Shown here piece by piece: positions 19,982 through 30,538 of a stretch of DNA of 64,000 nucleotides (within the stretch, counting starts at the first letter, position 1; each line of letters opens with the position of its first letter). The notes under the pieces are model-generated. The model did not search any database. It was not told the origin of the DNA and worked only from the letters and a program-made list of their open reading frames with translations. The position numbers were made by a program, and so were the translations under genes. The DNA lies in assembly GCA_964019165.1 (NCBI GenBank), contig OZ025270.1:8646186-8710185 (forward strand), given 5' to 3'. The DNA comes from Mastigias papua. Lineage: Eukaryota; Cnidaria; Scyphozoa; Rhizostomeae; Mastigiidae.

Positions 19982-22201
19982 CCACATGCTGCTCTTATCT
20001 GTTTTCTTGGAAAATTTAAATTATATAACCCTAGTGATAGGTTCTCAGATGATTAAGGACTTTGGTTCTTGCTCTGGGGAATCTAGGCTAATTTATTAGT
20101 GTTCTTAAAGCAAATTATAGCAAGACCAATTTTTAAAATCTCTAACCAATGCATTTTAACAGTATCTTTCAATTTTTATGATATTCACTATAGATATCTA
20201 AAAAGAGAAATTTTGTTATTTATAATGTTGCAATCATCCAAAATTGGACTTTGTTTTTAATCCTCATCACCATCATATAATTGGCAATTATTATATAAAT
20301 TTTCAAATCATTGGTGTGAAGGTCATACTCATTTTACTCCATGATCATTCATGTATTGTGTATTTTGTAATGATTTTGCACAAATGCAATAATCTCTCTG
20401 ACATATTGCCACAAAGGTGTAACTCAGATTTTTATGTATGATAGCATATATAACAATCATTTTTAATCAAATTGGTGTTGTAGACACTTGTGTTTGTACT
20501 TACTACTTGTAGCATACATATATTTCTGATTAACTAGCCTTACTGACTTTCACTTAATTTTCCTTCTATGTTTTCAGTACTTTTGGCCTGAATCAGATTC
20601 ATTAATACACATATTAGGGAGAGTATTAAGGACCCAGAATTTTTAGTAAATTTATAAGATTTTATGTAGCCCAATCTTTGTTGAAAGCAGATTTCATATT
20701 TCTTTTTAATTATTTATGAGTTAGTGTTAAGACTTTCAATGATTAAAGCAAAGGGCAAACTTAAGCAATATCTGCACCTATGGGGGCATGGTTTTAGATA
20801 TGTAAGCTGATATTTGAGTTCATATCACAGTAATTTCTAGTTATTCAGATATTTGATTACTGTTGGATTAGACTTGTTGTGGCAAATAGTAGTATTTGGA
20901 TGATTATTTCAATTATCTAAATAGAGGAATAAATTAAACCCATGTCTTTCTCAGAGTATTACCTCTAAGACCCTACGAAGTTTCATTCTGGAAGCACTGA
21001 GGGATCATCCTCTTATTCGCTATGAGAGCAAGTGCTTGCAGGTTAACTGTGGAATGGGCATGCTTTTTTATTTTGATTGGATTTGAGCTAAGGAGCTGTG
21101 TGGATTTATAGACAAAATGGAACAGAGCAGATTGTCATCTGTGCTTATTGATTCTCAATTGCACTGGTATGCAACAGTAACATGCTAAAGGACTTTTCGG
21201 TAGGTGGGGGGGGGGCTACAGCTGTTGGGCCTAGGTAACAGCATTTATGGACAAGAGTAAACCAGGAGGTTTGATCTGGGAGAGAAGTTGCTTTCATTGT
21301 CTAACATATTTGGGACACTGAAAAAGAAGGAAAGACATGCTAATACCTATCCAATTCATAGTTGCCAATTTTTGGCTATCTAAATGTTTGATAAATGGGC
21401 GTGGCTGCGTAGTGGAGTTAGAGGGGTAGGGTGGAGTCAATGTTATCACTGTCCGGTAGTTATTAAGGAAACCATCAATACATATCAATATCTAAAGAAC
21501 TTTATAGATCACTGAAGAATGATCAGTTTTTAATTTATGAAAGGGACTGATGATGAATGAACAGTGTGACTTACCAAGCTTCAGTATATTTTCAGACAGA
21601 CAATTTTTGGGTGTTTTTTTTTAAATGAAATAAATGCTGAAGATTTTACAACATTTTGCCATTGCTGGAGGTTGGCTGGTGATAACATTGAAATCCTGGA
21701 ATCTCCAGCTGAATGTGGGAGACTTGGCAACTATGCTAATTCCTCTGCTTTTTGGAATTAGGCATGGGCATATTGCACAGCACGCCCTTGAACATTGTTC
21801 AACAACCGTAAAAAAATTAGGCTAAGTAATAAATATAGCAGCAGCTATGTTTTAGCGACCTCTCTAAAACTATTGACTATATAAGTTGAGTAGATAGAGA
21901 AAGTGCCACTGCAGAATAGCTGAGGTACCACCTAGTGTTTTCAGCAATGTGAAGAGCACTAACATGGCAATAATAACTAACTGGCAATTAATTAATAAAT
22001 TCTTGTTATTTTTTGAAGAATATTATTTGGTACATTAGATAAAACTTTCTGTTCTGAAACGTACTAAGTTTCTTTCGCTATGGGTTTTTCATGGATCCAC
22101 GCTTGAGCGCTATATCATTCGTTGAACTTTGTGGCCGTTTTAGATGGTAAAACTCAAAATTATCTGCCATGTAGGACTCAAGCATGGTGGATCATCAAAC
22201 T
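19982..22201. other. 3' flank of the transporter gene and intergenic DNA
   Basis: The first few hundred bases are AT-rich and probably 3' UTR. AATAAA-type signals are present only far downstream (near 20,929 and 21,625), so the transcript end is uncertain. No second gene, RNA gene or bounded repeat is supported. A G run near 21,206-21,214 marks a possible unbounded hAT fragment. Confidence 0.4.
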
Positions 22202-22383
22202 CAGTAGCAGATTTCGGGGGAGCGAGGCAGGCATATGCCCCTTGAAGTAGATTTGTTGGCACTTGGCATAAACTGATTCGATTCTAAGGAGTATGATATG
22301 GATAGTGTGTAAATCCATTTTGCAAAAGTCAACAGATGTATCACCGATGCCACCCGTAACAGATTTATGAAAATCCGCCACTG
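22202..22383. repeat. Candidate hAT MITE (CAGTGGCGGATT ends)
   Basis: The left end CAGTAGCAGATTTCGGGGG corresponds to the inverted right end CAGTGGCGGATTTTC. CAGTGGCGGATT is a very common hAT MITE terminus in animals. About 180 bp. No clear 8-bp duplication survives. Confidence 0.45.
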
Positions 22384-23056
22384 CTCGTATCACCCACCTA
22401 GATGCAAACTCGTGGCACCATACTCTTAGGTCCCGAATAGATAGGGGGGTTGGAATAGTAGGGGGCTGGAAATATCCTAAAAACCGTAAAAAGAAGGGAG
22501 CTGGATTAACCGGGATGAGTTTTACAACACATTTCATCCTTTACAACATGAAATACACAATTTTCTCACGTTACTTAATACTCGATCGAAATACAGACAC
22601 AAAATAGCAGTCTGGAATAAGGATGTCCTAGGTGGATTGTTTTAAAAATCTATAAGTGGGGGGAGGTTTTTTGAACTCAGGAGTACTTGTGCGCTTGGGT
22701 AACATATTCAAGATTTCAGGGGCAAACACAAATCAAGTCTAAAGTAAATGTATTACTGCATGAAACTCTATTGCGCAATGAAAACCAGGTTTTGTGAGTT
22801 TGATACCCCTGTTTTAGACGCACTGCGTTTGACCCCCCCCCCCCATGGCCGCCCCAGAATAGCCCATTTTGTGATTTACTTCCGTATAACTATGGCGTGA
22901 CTACATCCCATAGTAGCCATGTTGTTTGTATCACATGATCAGTGGATTGCGCACTCAAGGAAGAAGTGGTACGATAAATAGCTAGGACTAAACAATGATC
23001 GTGTGAAAAACCAACTGTAAGCAAACAACAAGCAGTATTTCCATCTATGTGATACA
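22384..23056. other. Upstream region of the PLCXD-like gene
   Basis: No gene. It contains a poly-C run near 22,832 and, closer to the gene, unremarkable promoter-distance sequence. No convincing core promoter element stands out. Confidence 0.35.
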
Positions 23057-23989
23057 ATGGAGTTAGATTTGTCAAACTGGATGACGAAGCTTCCTGTGAA
23101 TGTGCAAGAAAAGCCAATCAGGCTGCTGTCCATACCGGGATCTCACGATTCTGGTTGTTTTTATTTGGACAAAAATTCAAGCATAGCACCAGACGAAGGG
23201 TCAACTGTTAAAACCTTAGCAAAGTTGTTTGGAGGATGTGCCAAAAACATCATTTATAAATGGTCAATTACTCAAGATTTACACATCTCTGAGCAGTTGA
23301 AAATGGGCATCAGATATTTTGATTTGCGAGTTGCTTACAATGAAGCAACGAAAAAGTTTTATGTTGTGCATGGTCTGTATGGCTTGACCTATTCGGCTTT
23401 ATTTGAGGAATTCAAGAAGTTCTTGCAACAACATCCAAAAGAGGTCTTAATTTTAGACTTTAATCACTTATACGATTTCAAAGCTGAACAAAACAAAGAG
23501 TTCATGAAGCTCATCGAAGAGAGCTTCACTGGCATGCTATATGGTCCAGGCACAAAAGGTGCTAATTGCTCTCTTAAAGAAATCTGGAGCTATGGTAAGA
23601 GTGTTATAGCTCTTTATGAGGATAATGAAAGTGCAAAAGAGAATCCAAACTTTTGGCCCCGGTCTAGCATCTTTTCTCCTTGGTTTAACACTGATGATGT
23701 TGATACACTGATTGGTGACCTTAACAAACGATTTGGTACAATAAAGCAGGACTGTCTGAATGTCTTCCAGGCAATATTGACACCACAAACGTCCACAATC
23801 GTAAAGCATATTATAGGTGGTAGCTTGAAAGGTACATTAGCCAACAAATGTGATGAACATGTCAGCAACTGGTTGCAGAGCTTGGATAAAGAGAAGAAGA
23901 AAGCTGTAAATATAACAATCTGTGATTTCATAGACCTCTATGAATATCCTTCAAGAATTATTGCACTGAATTATGAAAATACCATGTAA
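23057..23989 (+). CDS. PI-PLC X domain-containing protein (PLCXD type), 310 aa
   Basis: A single exon starts at ATG in good context (TACAATGG) and ends in TAA. The whole protein is a PI-PLC X-type barrel with none of the PH, EF-hand, Y or C2 parts of classical phospholipases C. Visible active-site features are IPGSHDSG with His30, GIRYFDLRV (84-92), and VVHGLYG with the second catalytic-type His105. VLILDF (about 130-135) and the C-terminal ICDFIDLYEYP are typical of PLCXD1-3, and the length is close to theirs (about 320 aa). By family it would cleave phosphoinositide or related phosphodiester head groups; the real substrate is not known from sequence. It follows the transporter gene at about 3 kb in the same orientation. 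Vertebrate PLCXD genes have introns; this one has none. Confidence 0.9.
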   Translation: MELDLSNWMTKLPVNVQEKPIRLLSIPGSHDSGCFYLDKNSSIAPDEGSTVKTLAKLFGGCAKNIIYKWSITQDLHISEQLKMGIRYFDLRVAYNEATKKFYVVHGLYGLTYSALFEEFKKFLQQHPKEVLILDFNHLYDFKAEQNKEFMKLIEESFTGMLYGPGTKGANCSLKEIWSYGKSVIALYEDNESAKENPNFWPRSSIFSPWFNTDDVDTLIGDLNKRFGTIKQDCLNVFQAILTPQTSTIVKHIIGGSLKGTLANKCDEHVSNWLQSLDKEKKKAVNITICDFIDLYEYPSRIIALNYENTM

Positions 23990-25819
23990 TTGGCATATGT
24001 TGAATGATCAGATGAGGAGTTTATCAAGGTAAATTTTAGAATGATATTTTTTGCATCATGTATGCTTCAATATTCAATATTTTCAAGGTATTCTTTGTAT
24101 TTCTAGCATTGTTTTCCTCTTAGCTAATTCCTTCTGGTGTAATGGCCTTTGTCTGATAGAAATTATCCTGACTCTCAGATTTAAGCATTTTGACAGTTTG
24201 ATTATACCTTCTCAGGGAGCGAGGAGTTTCTTACAGAAAAGTCATTGAGTATTATGTGGTCTATATCTGACTAAGAGCCCTCTTTGTGAACAACTCATGT
24301 TGCTTATACATGAGTTGGTCAAATTAAGATGGAAAAACTCTTTCATTTTCATATCTTTGATAATTCTATTGTCATTTCCAGTAGTTTCCTAGTTTTTGTT
24401 ACTATTCCTCTCTTTTAGCCATTTTAATTTTAGTTGTAATCTTATCTGGCCATATAATTTTGCTTACAATCTAACTACAAATGTTGCTTCTCCCCAATTT
24501 GTATTGGTATTTTTTATTCCAAGTTTAAGTTGTGTTGGTTTCTTTTTCTTTACTTCCCCATTCCTTGAATGTTTAAAACCTATTTCTAGGTTATATATGA
24601 TATCTTATGTTCTAAACCAATTTTCACTTCATGATTTTATTAATTGGGGCTTTTATAGAATTCTCTAAGTCTTAGTTTATTGAGCCCAATCTATGACTCT
24701 TTTTTAAAGAATTTGCATGGTTTTAATTCTTTTGCTGAGTGTTTCAGTTTCTAAAATTACCAATATTCTTGTTTATATTTCCATCATCAAACATTTACAT
24801 GTTAGCAAGGATTTTTATTAACCTGTGAATTAGTAATCATCTTATAAAGATGCTGTTTTGCTTGATCTATACTTATGGAGTGGAAAAAAGCTTTTATGCA
24901 TAGGTACATTTAGGAATAATTTCAGTTCAGTTTCAGTTTAAATGAATAGATTTTATCATGAATATCAGCTATTAGTCTTGTTTTTACTTCAAGGTCTGTA
25001 GCCATATTAAAGAGTATATGCAGTTTCCATGTACAGTGTGATCCTACTGATTTTTAGGTGTTTGCACAATTTTATGAAAATAATTATGTCATTGATGCAT
25101 TGTATTAGAACTTTTTATATGAATGAATTTTTATAATAACTGAGAAAATTCATTACTGTTTTGATTGTTTTTTATTCGTTTTACCATTGCTGCCAACATC
25201 ATTCTCATCATTACTTTTTGCTATAGAGAAACATAGAAGGTTCTTGTGTCGAGAACAGTATGAAGGAACATAAAGTGACTGAGCTGGTATGTGTGCTGGT
25301 AGTAACCAAACTCCACACACATAGATCAGGGCGCTGTGGAGGAGGGTATTGTGACTTGGCACTGATCAGTGTGGTATAGTCCCCTTTGTCAGTTTGAGGC
25401 ACGTTTTGGAAGAGGCCTCAGTCCCTTGTACAGCGATCAGATGCTTGTTTGGTGAATTTCTAATTTGGTATTATGAGCCAGCCTGTTTTATCAGCTTTAT
25501 GTATATTCTATACCCTCCCCTTCTTACCTGTGTATAATGGCACCCCTGACATAGGTAAATGTAAGAAAATAATGAACGATCACAAGAACAAAGTCAAAAG
25601 AGTAAGGAGGCAAGAAAAGCAAGTGGAAAACTAAGGTATAATTTCGGAAATGTAGCTTATTACCATTAGAAAGCAAACATTTACGTGCTTGAGAAGGACC
25701 CTATGAACACCTAATGTGACATACTACAGCTGCTGCTAGCTCTCATCTGTTGATAGATTTATTTTTCACAAAGGAACAATTTTAAAGTTAGAACATAATT
25801 ATTATAAGAGAGTGGTGTA
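23990..25819. other. Intergenic, T-rich
   Basis: Probably the 3' UTR of the PLCXD-like gene grading into intergenic DNA. The plus strand is T-rich to about 25,150. No open frame here has family resemblance. Confidence 0.4.
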
Positions 25820-26200
25820 CACGCTGTTTTATACGAAGGTTTTTTTGCCCAGGACTGAAACTTTCTAGGCTTTGTGTGATTTCAGTACTGAAGCTTTCCT
25901 AAGACCTTCTTAGCACGAACAGTTGAGTTTGCTTAACACTATAGGCTAGTGTATCACAGACAAGACAGGCACTACATGAACATAGCACTATGTTACATAG
26001 GGTAGCACATGAAATCTATACAAATTAAGTGCAAGTGATGATTGTTTGCCATGAATATTGAGCTTACCAAACTTAAGCAAAGCATAGTTAGAAAATCAAT
26101 GCATTAGCAAAAGGACTGACAAATGCCACTAAAATCTATGGGTAAGTTTGAGCATCAAAAGTAAAGTATTTCCAAAGCGATACATGCAAGCTGTTACATT
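25820..26200 (+). repeat. Family B MITE, copy 2
   Basis: TA (25,818-25,819), then CACGCTGTTTTATACGAAGG, then ACTGAAACTTTC, GATTTCAGTACTGAAGC, CTTAGCACGAACAGTTGAG, GACAGGCACTACATGAACAT and ATCTATACAAATTAAG in family order. The right end is not clean. Confidence 0.6.
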
Positions 26201-26620
26201 ATACATGAAACGTTGAAGTAATTTCCTGAGTTTTTGCTGTCGTAATAAATAACTTTATACAGAGTTAATCACCTCGCTTCCTGCTCCACTAGTTTGAGGA
26301 CAGTGGGGCAATTTCACTTACTGTCCTACTGCCCCTGTTCTGTAGGCGTCCTTGTTCTCATGCAGTATTCAGTACGTGTGAAGTCTGTTCTTTTTTGTAG
26401 AAAACACATGTCCTTAAACCATAATATCTTGTAGCTGCCTATCGGAAACTAGCAACTGCAGTCAGACTGTTTTGTGGGCAAATTGTTATTGTTGGCTTTA
26501 TAGGAGACGCAAAACTGTTTTTTATTATGGGCTGAAAGTAAGCAAAATATGGAATTCTCGCCCATCCATAACTGTAAACACCGAATATTAATCGAAAGCA
26601 CACAGAAGCATTTGTTTATA

Positions 26621-26700
26621 CAGTCGACCCCTGGTAGAATCACATCGAGTGTTTTAAGGAAAAATACGACTATAAGTAGAGTTACGTAAAGTAGATACTG
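26621..26700. repeat. Very short pogo-like MITE
   Basis: The ends CAGTCGACCCCTGG and, inverted, CAGTATCTACTTTACG start with CAGT, with TA on both sides (26,619-26,620 and 26,701-26,702). CAGTCGACCC is typical of pogo/Tigger-related ends. Only 80 bp. Confidence 0.4.
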
Positions 26701-26797
26701 TAGATCTTCGGATTGGCCCCCACGAAAATAAGCCCCCATGTTAGAACTTCAAACTGTTAATAAGCCTCCCCATCGAATAATACCGCACCACAGAGTA

Positions 26798-27235
26798 TAC
26801 GTTTTTTATAAGGAACCTAGCTCAAGACCTAGTTGCAAACGTTCCTTATTTTTGCACTGCTAATGATCCACTAAAAGTTGCAACACGTTTTTTTATAAGA
26901 AACCAAGCTCAAGACCTAGTACCAAGTTTCTAAATTTCGGGCCACATTTTAGTTCCAATAGTTTCTTAAACGTTTCTTAATTTACTGAAAGAAATGGTAG
27001 TGAAAACGAAAGCAAAGCGTAAAAACGCTGTCTTTTATGGTGCCCATAAGACTTATTGGCTATAAAACATACTGTAATGGACGCTTCTAAATCCGAGGGG
27101 GAAAAACGTGTTCAAATTTTAGTATTAAAAGTTCCTTAATGGTTCCTTAATTTCACCACACATTTAGTGCCATAAATATGGTACTGACACAAGTAAATAC
27201 TGAATTTCTGACTTTTGCCTTTAATTTTCCTAGTG
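26798..27235 (+). repeat. Family A MITE, copy 4, with a second element nested inside
   Basis: The left end TACGTTTTTTATAAGGAACC follows TA (26,796-26,797). AAGACCTAGTTGCAAACGTTCCTTA follows. The family A sequence resumes near 27,111 (AGTATTAAAAGTTCCTTAATGGTTCC and the GCCATAAATATGGT words) and stops at a LINE fragment near 27,240. The gap is the element at 26,884-27,110. Confidence 0.6.
26884..27110 (+). repeat. Family A-like element, copy 5, nested in copy 4
   Basis: The left end CACGTTTTTTTATAAGAAACC and TTTCTTAAACGTTTCTTAATTT words match copy 3 (16,092-16,638), while the surrounding copy uses TTCCTTA words. The right end is GGGGGAAAAACGTG. The flanks read AA and TT, so no TA duplication survives. 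Confidence 0.5.
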
Positions 27236-27239
27236 TTTT

Positions 27240-27545
27240 TGACAACGTCCATGTTTCACAACCATAAAGCAGTGTTTGACCAGACATAACACTTGGACAG
27301 TCTTAATCTTGTATCTACACTAATTCTTCTTGAGGTAAGCATTTTGGACATAGATGTAAAGGCAGTCCTTGCTATGTCTATTCTGCGTTTAATTTCTGTT
27401 TCACTTTTTCCATTTTCTATTGCCATATGACCTAAATATATCATCTTTTGAACCTGTTCTATAGGTTACTGTTCGATGGAAATGTTGTTTTTGGTACCAG
27501 TTCTATTTTGAAAATGGCAACGGTTTTGTCTTTCTGACCACACCC
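27240..27545 (-). mobile_element. LINE reverse-transcriptase C-terminal fragment
   Basis: Minus-strand translation gives EQVQKMIYLGHMAIENGKSE, TEIKRRIDIARTAF, LTSRRISVDTRLRLSKCYVWSNTALWL. This is the 'F-x-YLGS ... I-x-x-RI-x-x-A ... K-CYVWS-x-LLYG-x-E-x-W' block after the catalytic core of a LINE reverse transcriptase. It is cut on both sides and stop-interrupted upstream. Confidence 0.65.
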
Positions 27546-27618
27546 ATCTTGACGAGAACCTGCGGCTGAAAAGTTTACAAAGGTACCACTCCTCAGCAGA
27601 TCACACGTTACATCACAG

Positions 27619-27853
27619 CATAGGCGGATCCAGAGTTTAGTTTTCGGTGGGGCAATTTCGGAAAAAGTATTGTAGGGAGGAGAATTTTCCCAGCCATGCC
27701 CTTCTTAAACTTTTGGAGTGTTGTGTAGAGTGCTCAATTAATTCCTTATTCATTTTCTTGTCTAATTCATGTGGCATGTCTCTTAAAAATCTTTACGATT
27801 CGAAATATTATCATTTGGGGGCCATGCCCCCCCCCCCCTTGGATCCGCACTTG
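27619..27853. mobile_element. hAT MITE with exact 8-bp target duplication
   Basis: CATCACAG is present on both sides (27,611-27,618 and 27,854-27,861). The left end CATAGGCGGATCCAGAG and the inverted right end CAAGTGCGGATCCAAG share GCGGATCCA. A poly-C tract precedes the right end. Length 235 bp; no coding capacity. The 8-bp duplication is the known hAT signature. Confidence 0.75.
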
Positions 27854-27879
27854 CATCACAGTGCTTATCTACGTGTTCG

Positions 27880-28045
27880 AAATCGAGGGGAAAATCACAA
27901 CCTGAAAAGGTGTACGAGATGTTTTGATTTCAAAAAATCATACAATTCTGTGATTCTTCTGTGATTTTTCTGCAATTTTTCTGTGAATTTTTGTGATTTT
28001 GAGCAAGATGTACGAGAAGAATTACTGACTTGCCCCTTGGAAAAA
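27880..28045 (+). repeat. Family J repeat, copy 1, internal TGTGATTTTTCTG units
   Basis: GAGGGGAAAATCACAA at the left and TTGCCCCTTGG near the right bracket a run of degenerate units of the type TGTGATTTTTCTG (27,945-28,000). GTACGAGA words lie inside both ends. Copies: 28,780-28,990 and, inverted, 51,670-51,850. Confidence 0.55.
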
Positions 28046-28779
28046 TTCGCGAAGCCACTGCGAGTCACATGTACATAGCAAGCCATTTCCCGTCAAATTT
28101 TCCTACTTGGTAGAGTTTTGAGTGTAAGCAAAGCTCAAAATGGAAAACGGCCTTTAGACCAAGGACAAGAGAGCTATAGAGTGACAGAGATTTACCACAT
28201 TAAGATCAAACATTTCCAGGGAACAAAATTTCAGACAAAGAACTTCACTGCAGTGGAAATGTTTTCGGAACAATTTGGATATTTCAGATAAATAAATTTC
28301 TGACAAATGTTAGCCAAATTTTTCGATGATGAAGCCTAGACAGGTTGTTGATCAGGTTATTGACTCTAATATTGCTCCTGAACCCTTGAGAAACTTGTAA
28401 GAAACTTTGAGAACTGAAAATCTCATAATGTTTAGAAACATTCAGTATTGAACTGACTCAAATGCCTATTTAAATACAAACGTCGTGTATTGCCAGTAGC
28501 AAATATCTAAAAAATACATTGAAAAGTAAAGAGAAAATCACTCATTTTCGCGATTACCTCGTACTTTTTGTCACTTGCATATCTAGGTATTTAATGGGAC
28601 TTCGTAAATACCCCTTCCTATTTCACTTGGAAAGATATTTCTTTGCATACCACTCAACGTAACCCAAAGTGCATCCATCACTTTGGTTTTGTCTCATGAT
28701 CATCCAATATAAATCGTTTCAGTTAAAAAGCGTTTGGCATGACAAAGTTTCGGACAGCTCTATATTACAAGCAAATCAA
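28046..28779. other. Gene-free stretch
   Basis: Nothing identifiable between two family J copies. Confidence 0.35.
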
Positions 28780-28990
28780 TTGTCGGACAATTCTTTGATT
28801 TTACAATTTTCCTGCAATTTTTAGTTATTATATGTAATTATATGGTATTAGTTATTATATGTTATTATATGTGATTTTTCCTGTGATATTTTATTTCGTG
28901 TTATTTTTGCAGTTTTATTACTTCTCTGTGATTTTTTTGTGATTTTTAGCCAAGTGTACGAAAACAAATCAGTGATTTGCCCCTCGTTTG
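28780..28990 (+). repeat. Family J repeat, copy 2
   Basis: It runs from TTTGATTTTACAATTTTCCTGC to GTGTACGAAAACAAATCAGTGATTTGCCCCTCG. Between are TGTGATTTTTCC, TGTGATATTTTATTTCGTG and TGTGATTTTTTTGTGATTTTTAGC units, plus a local TATTATATG duplication near 28,825-28,875. Confidence 0.5.
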
Positions 28991-29331
28991 AAATGCTAGA
29001 TTCTTGGCAATGTTCTCTTAGTTACCAAGTCTCTCGCATTTGGGCATTTTTATATCAGTTAAATACGTGGTAAAATGACAAAGAAGAAAAAGCAAACTGT
29101 AATATTCATAAAGTTAAATAACCTTCTTTGTTGCATATCCCCAGCTGGTCCTTTTTGTTATTGAAGAAGAATATTCAGAAATCGTCGTCTGTCCACATGT
29201 AAACTATGCATGTAAAACTATGATGGAGAATTCAACCCCAAAAAACACTAATTCTTAGCTCCGACCAAGAATGAACGCATAGAAAAGTTCAGCTTGAAAT
29301 CTTAAATCATATAATCCTCTCTCTCTTACAA

Positions 29332-29690
29332 CTACACATGTCTGCGACTGCGACTCCAAGTGCGACTGCAAGTCCCCTTTACCACCCAGAACCTTGACCT
29401 TAATTCAGTTAATGTTGCCCTAACTCCACCATGATGCACTCTAGTGTGACATTCCTTAATAACAAGTTCAGTAAACTTATTTTCCTTCGGGGGTATAATA
29501 GGAAACTTAGCTTCTACCTCCAAATCCGAGTGCTCCAATCTTCCAGTACAAACAAGAATCCCATTTTTTCCACAAATTCCTAAGCTCTCCTGGGATTTCT
29601 TGAATTTGTCTTCTGCCTTAAGCTGTTTCTTTGCATCTTTTGCCCATTCTGTCTCTGCATCTTTTACATCTGTCAACTCCCTGTCATAGA
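29332..29690 (-). mobile_element. BEL/Pao-type integrase fragment (zinc-binding head)
   Basis: The minus-strand frame carries FPIIPPKENKFTELVIKECH, HTRVHHGGVRATLTELRSRFWVVKG. This is the HHCC-type N-terminal region of a retrotransposon integrase, with the H...H pair and the 'RFWVVKG' ending typical of BEL/Pao and related LTR elements. The catalytic core and LTRs are absent. The frame ends in a short GCGACT-repeat tract (29,341-29,372). Confidence 0.7.
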
Positions 29691-29699
29691 AGCTATCAA

Positions 29700-30538
29700 A
29701 CGATGCTAAAAAAGCCAGCTACAAATGTGACTTTGACCTATCATGTTGGTTTTAGATGTATCTAGGTATTAATATTGGTTTATGATCTGTCGTGTCAATT
29801 TCTTCACTAGTATATTGGCTCTTTAAGTTTTTTTGATAAGCATACCTCTACTGTAGTTATGCTTAGCATGTTGCTTTGTTATTTTTAACAATTTGCTCTA
29901 AAAATGCTTATTCCTATGCATATACACTTAAGCTCGAAAAGTGTTGCACCACCTAGCAAAAAGATTCATCAGCCGTCAGGTTTTCAAGTTTGGGTAAAGT
30001 ACTTGCTTACTTGCTTCTACTCGACAGTCAGCTCAAATTATAGTCCAGGATAGATCTTGACAAGCGTTTTTGTCCTTGTTGCGACAAACATTTCCCTTGT
30101 AGCTGAACAACCTAGTAAGCTTTAGAACTATGATTGAACATCAATGTTGACAATTTTGAAAGTTTTCTTTGTATTGCACCACGGAGCAGCATTATTATGC
30201 ATCTAAGCATTATGCTTAATTTTTCTTCAATTTTACCCTATTTATGCTTATAGCCGTATGCGTATAAGAAAAAACTAGTGTTATCGAAACATGGCAACTA
30301 CGTTAGTTGGACTCTACAGACAGTGAAGTTATACCAGTGAGTTGGACGCATGCACGCACGGCCTTCCTAGCAAAGAGAGGCTCGTATGAATACGAGATTA
30401 GCTACATCACAACTAGGTTAATTTGCATACAAGAGAAAGAAAGTTGTGCATTGCGAAGCGAAAGGCAGACTGTGTAACAGATTTGAGATGATGTTTATGT
30501 AGTGATAAAGTTGTTGTTCTGAGCAATAGATTGCAAGG
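29700..30538. other. Upstream region of the ABCG gene
   Basis: No gene. Repeated ATGCTTAT/GCATA words occur at 29,858-29,935 and 30,198-30,262 without clear borders. Promoter and 5' UTR of the ABCG gene should lie here. A TAG in frame 9 bases before the ATG at 30,539 supports that start. Confidence 0.4.

Noticed and set aside
27647..27964. 105-codon open frame
   Set aside because: It crosses the hAT MITE, its poly-C tract and family J sequence.
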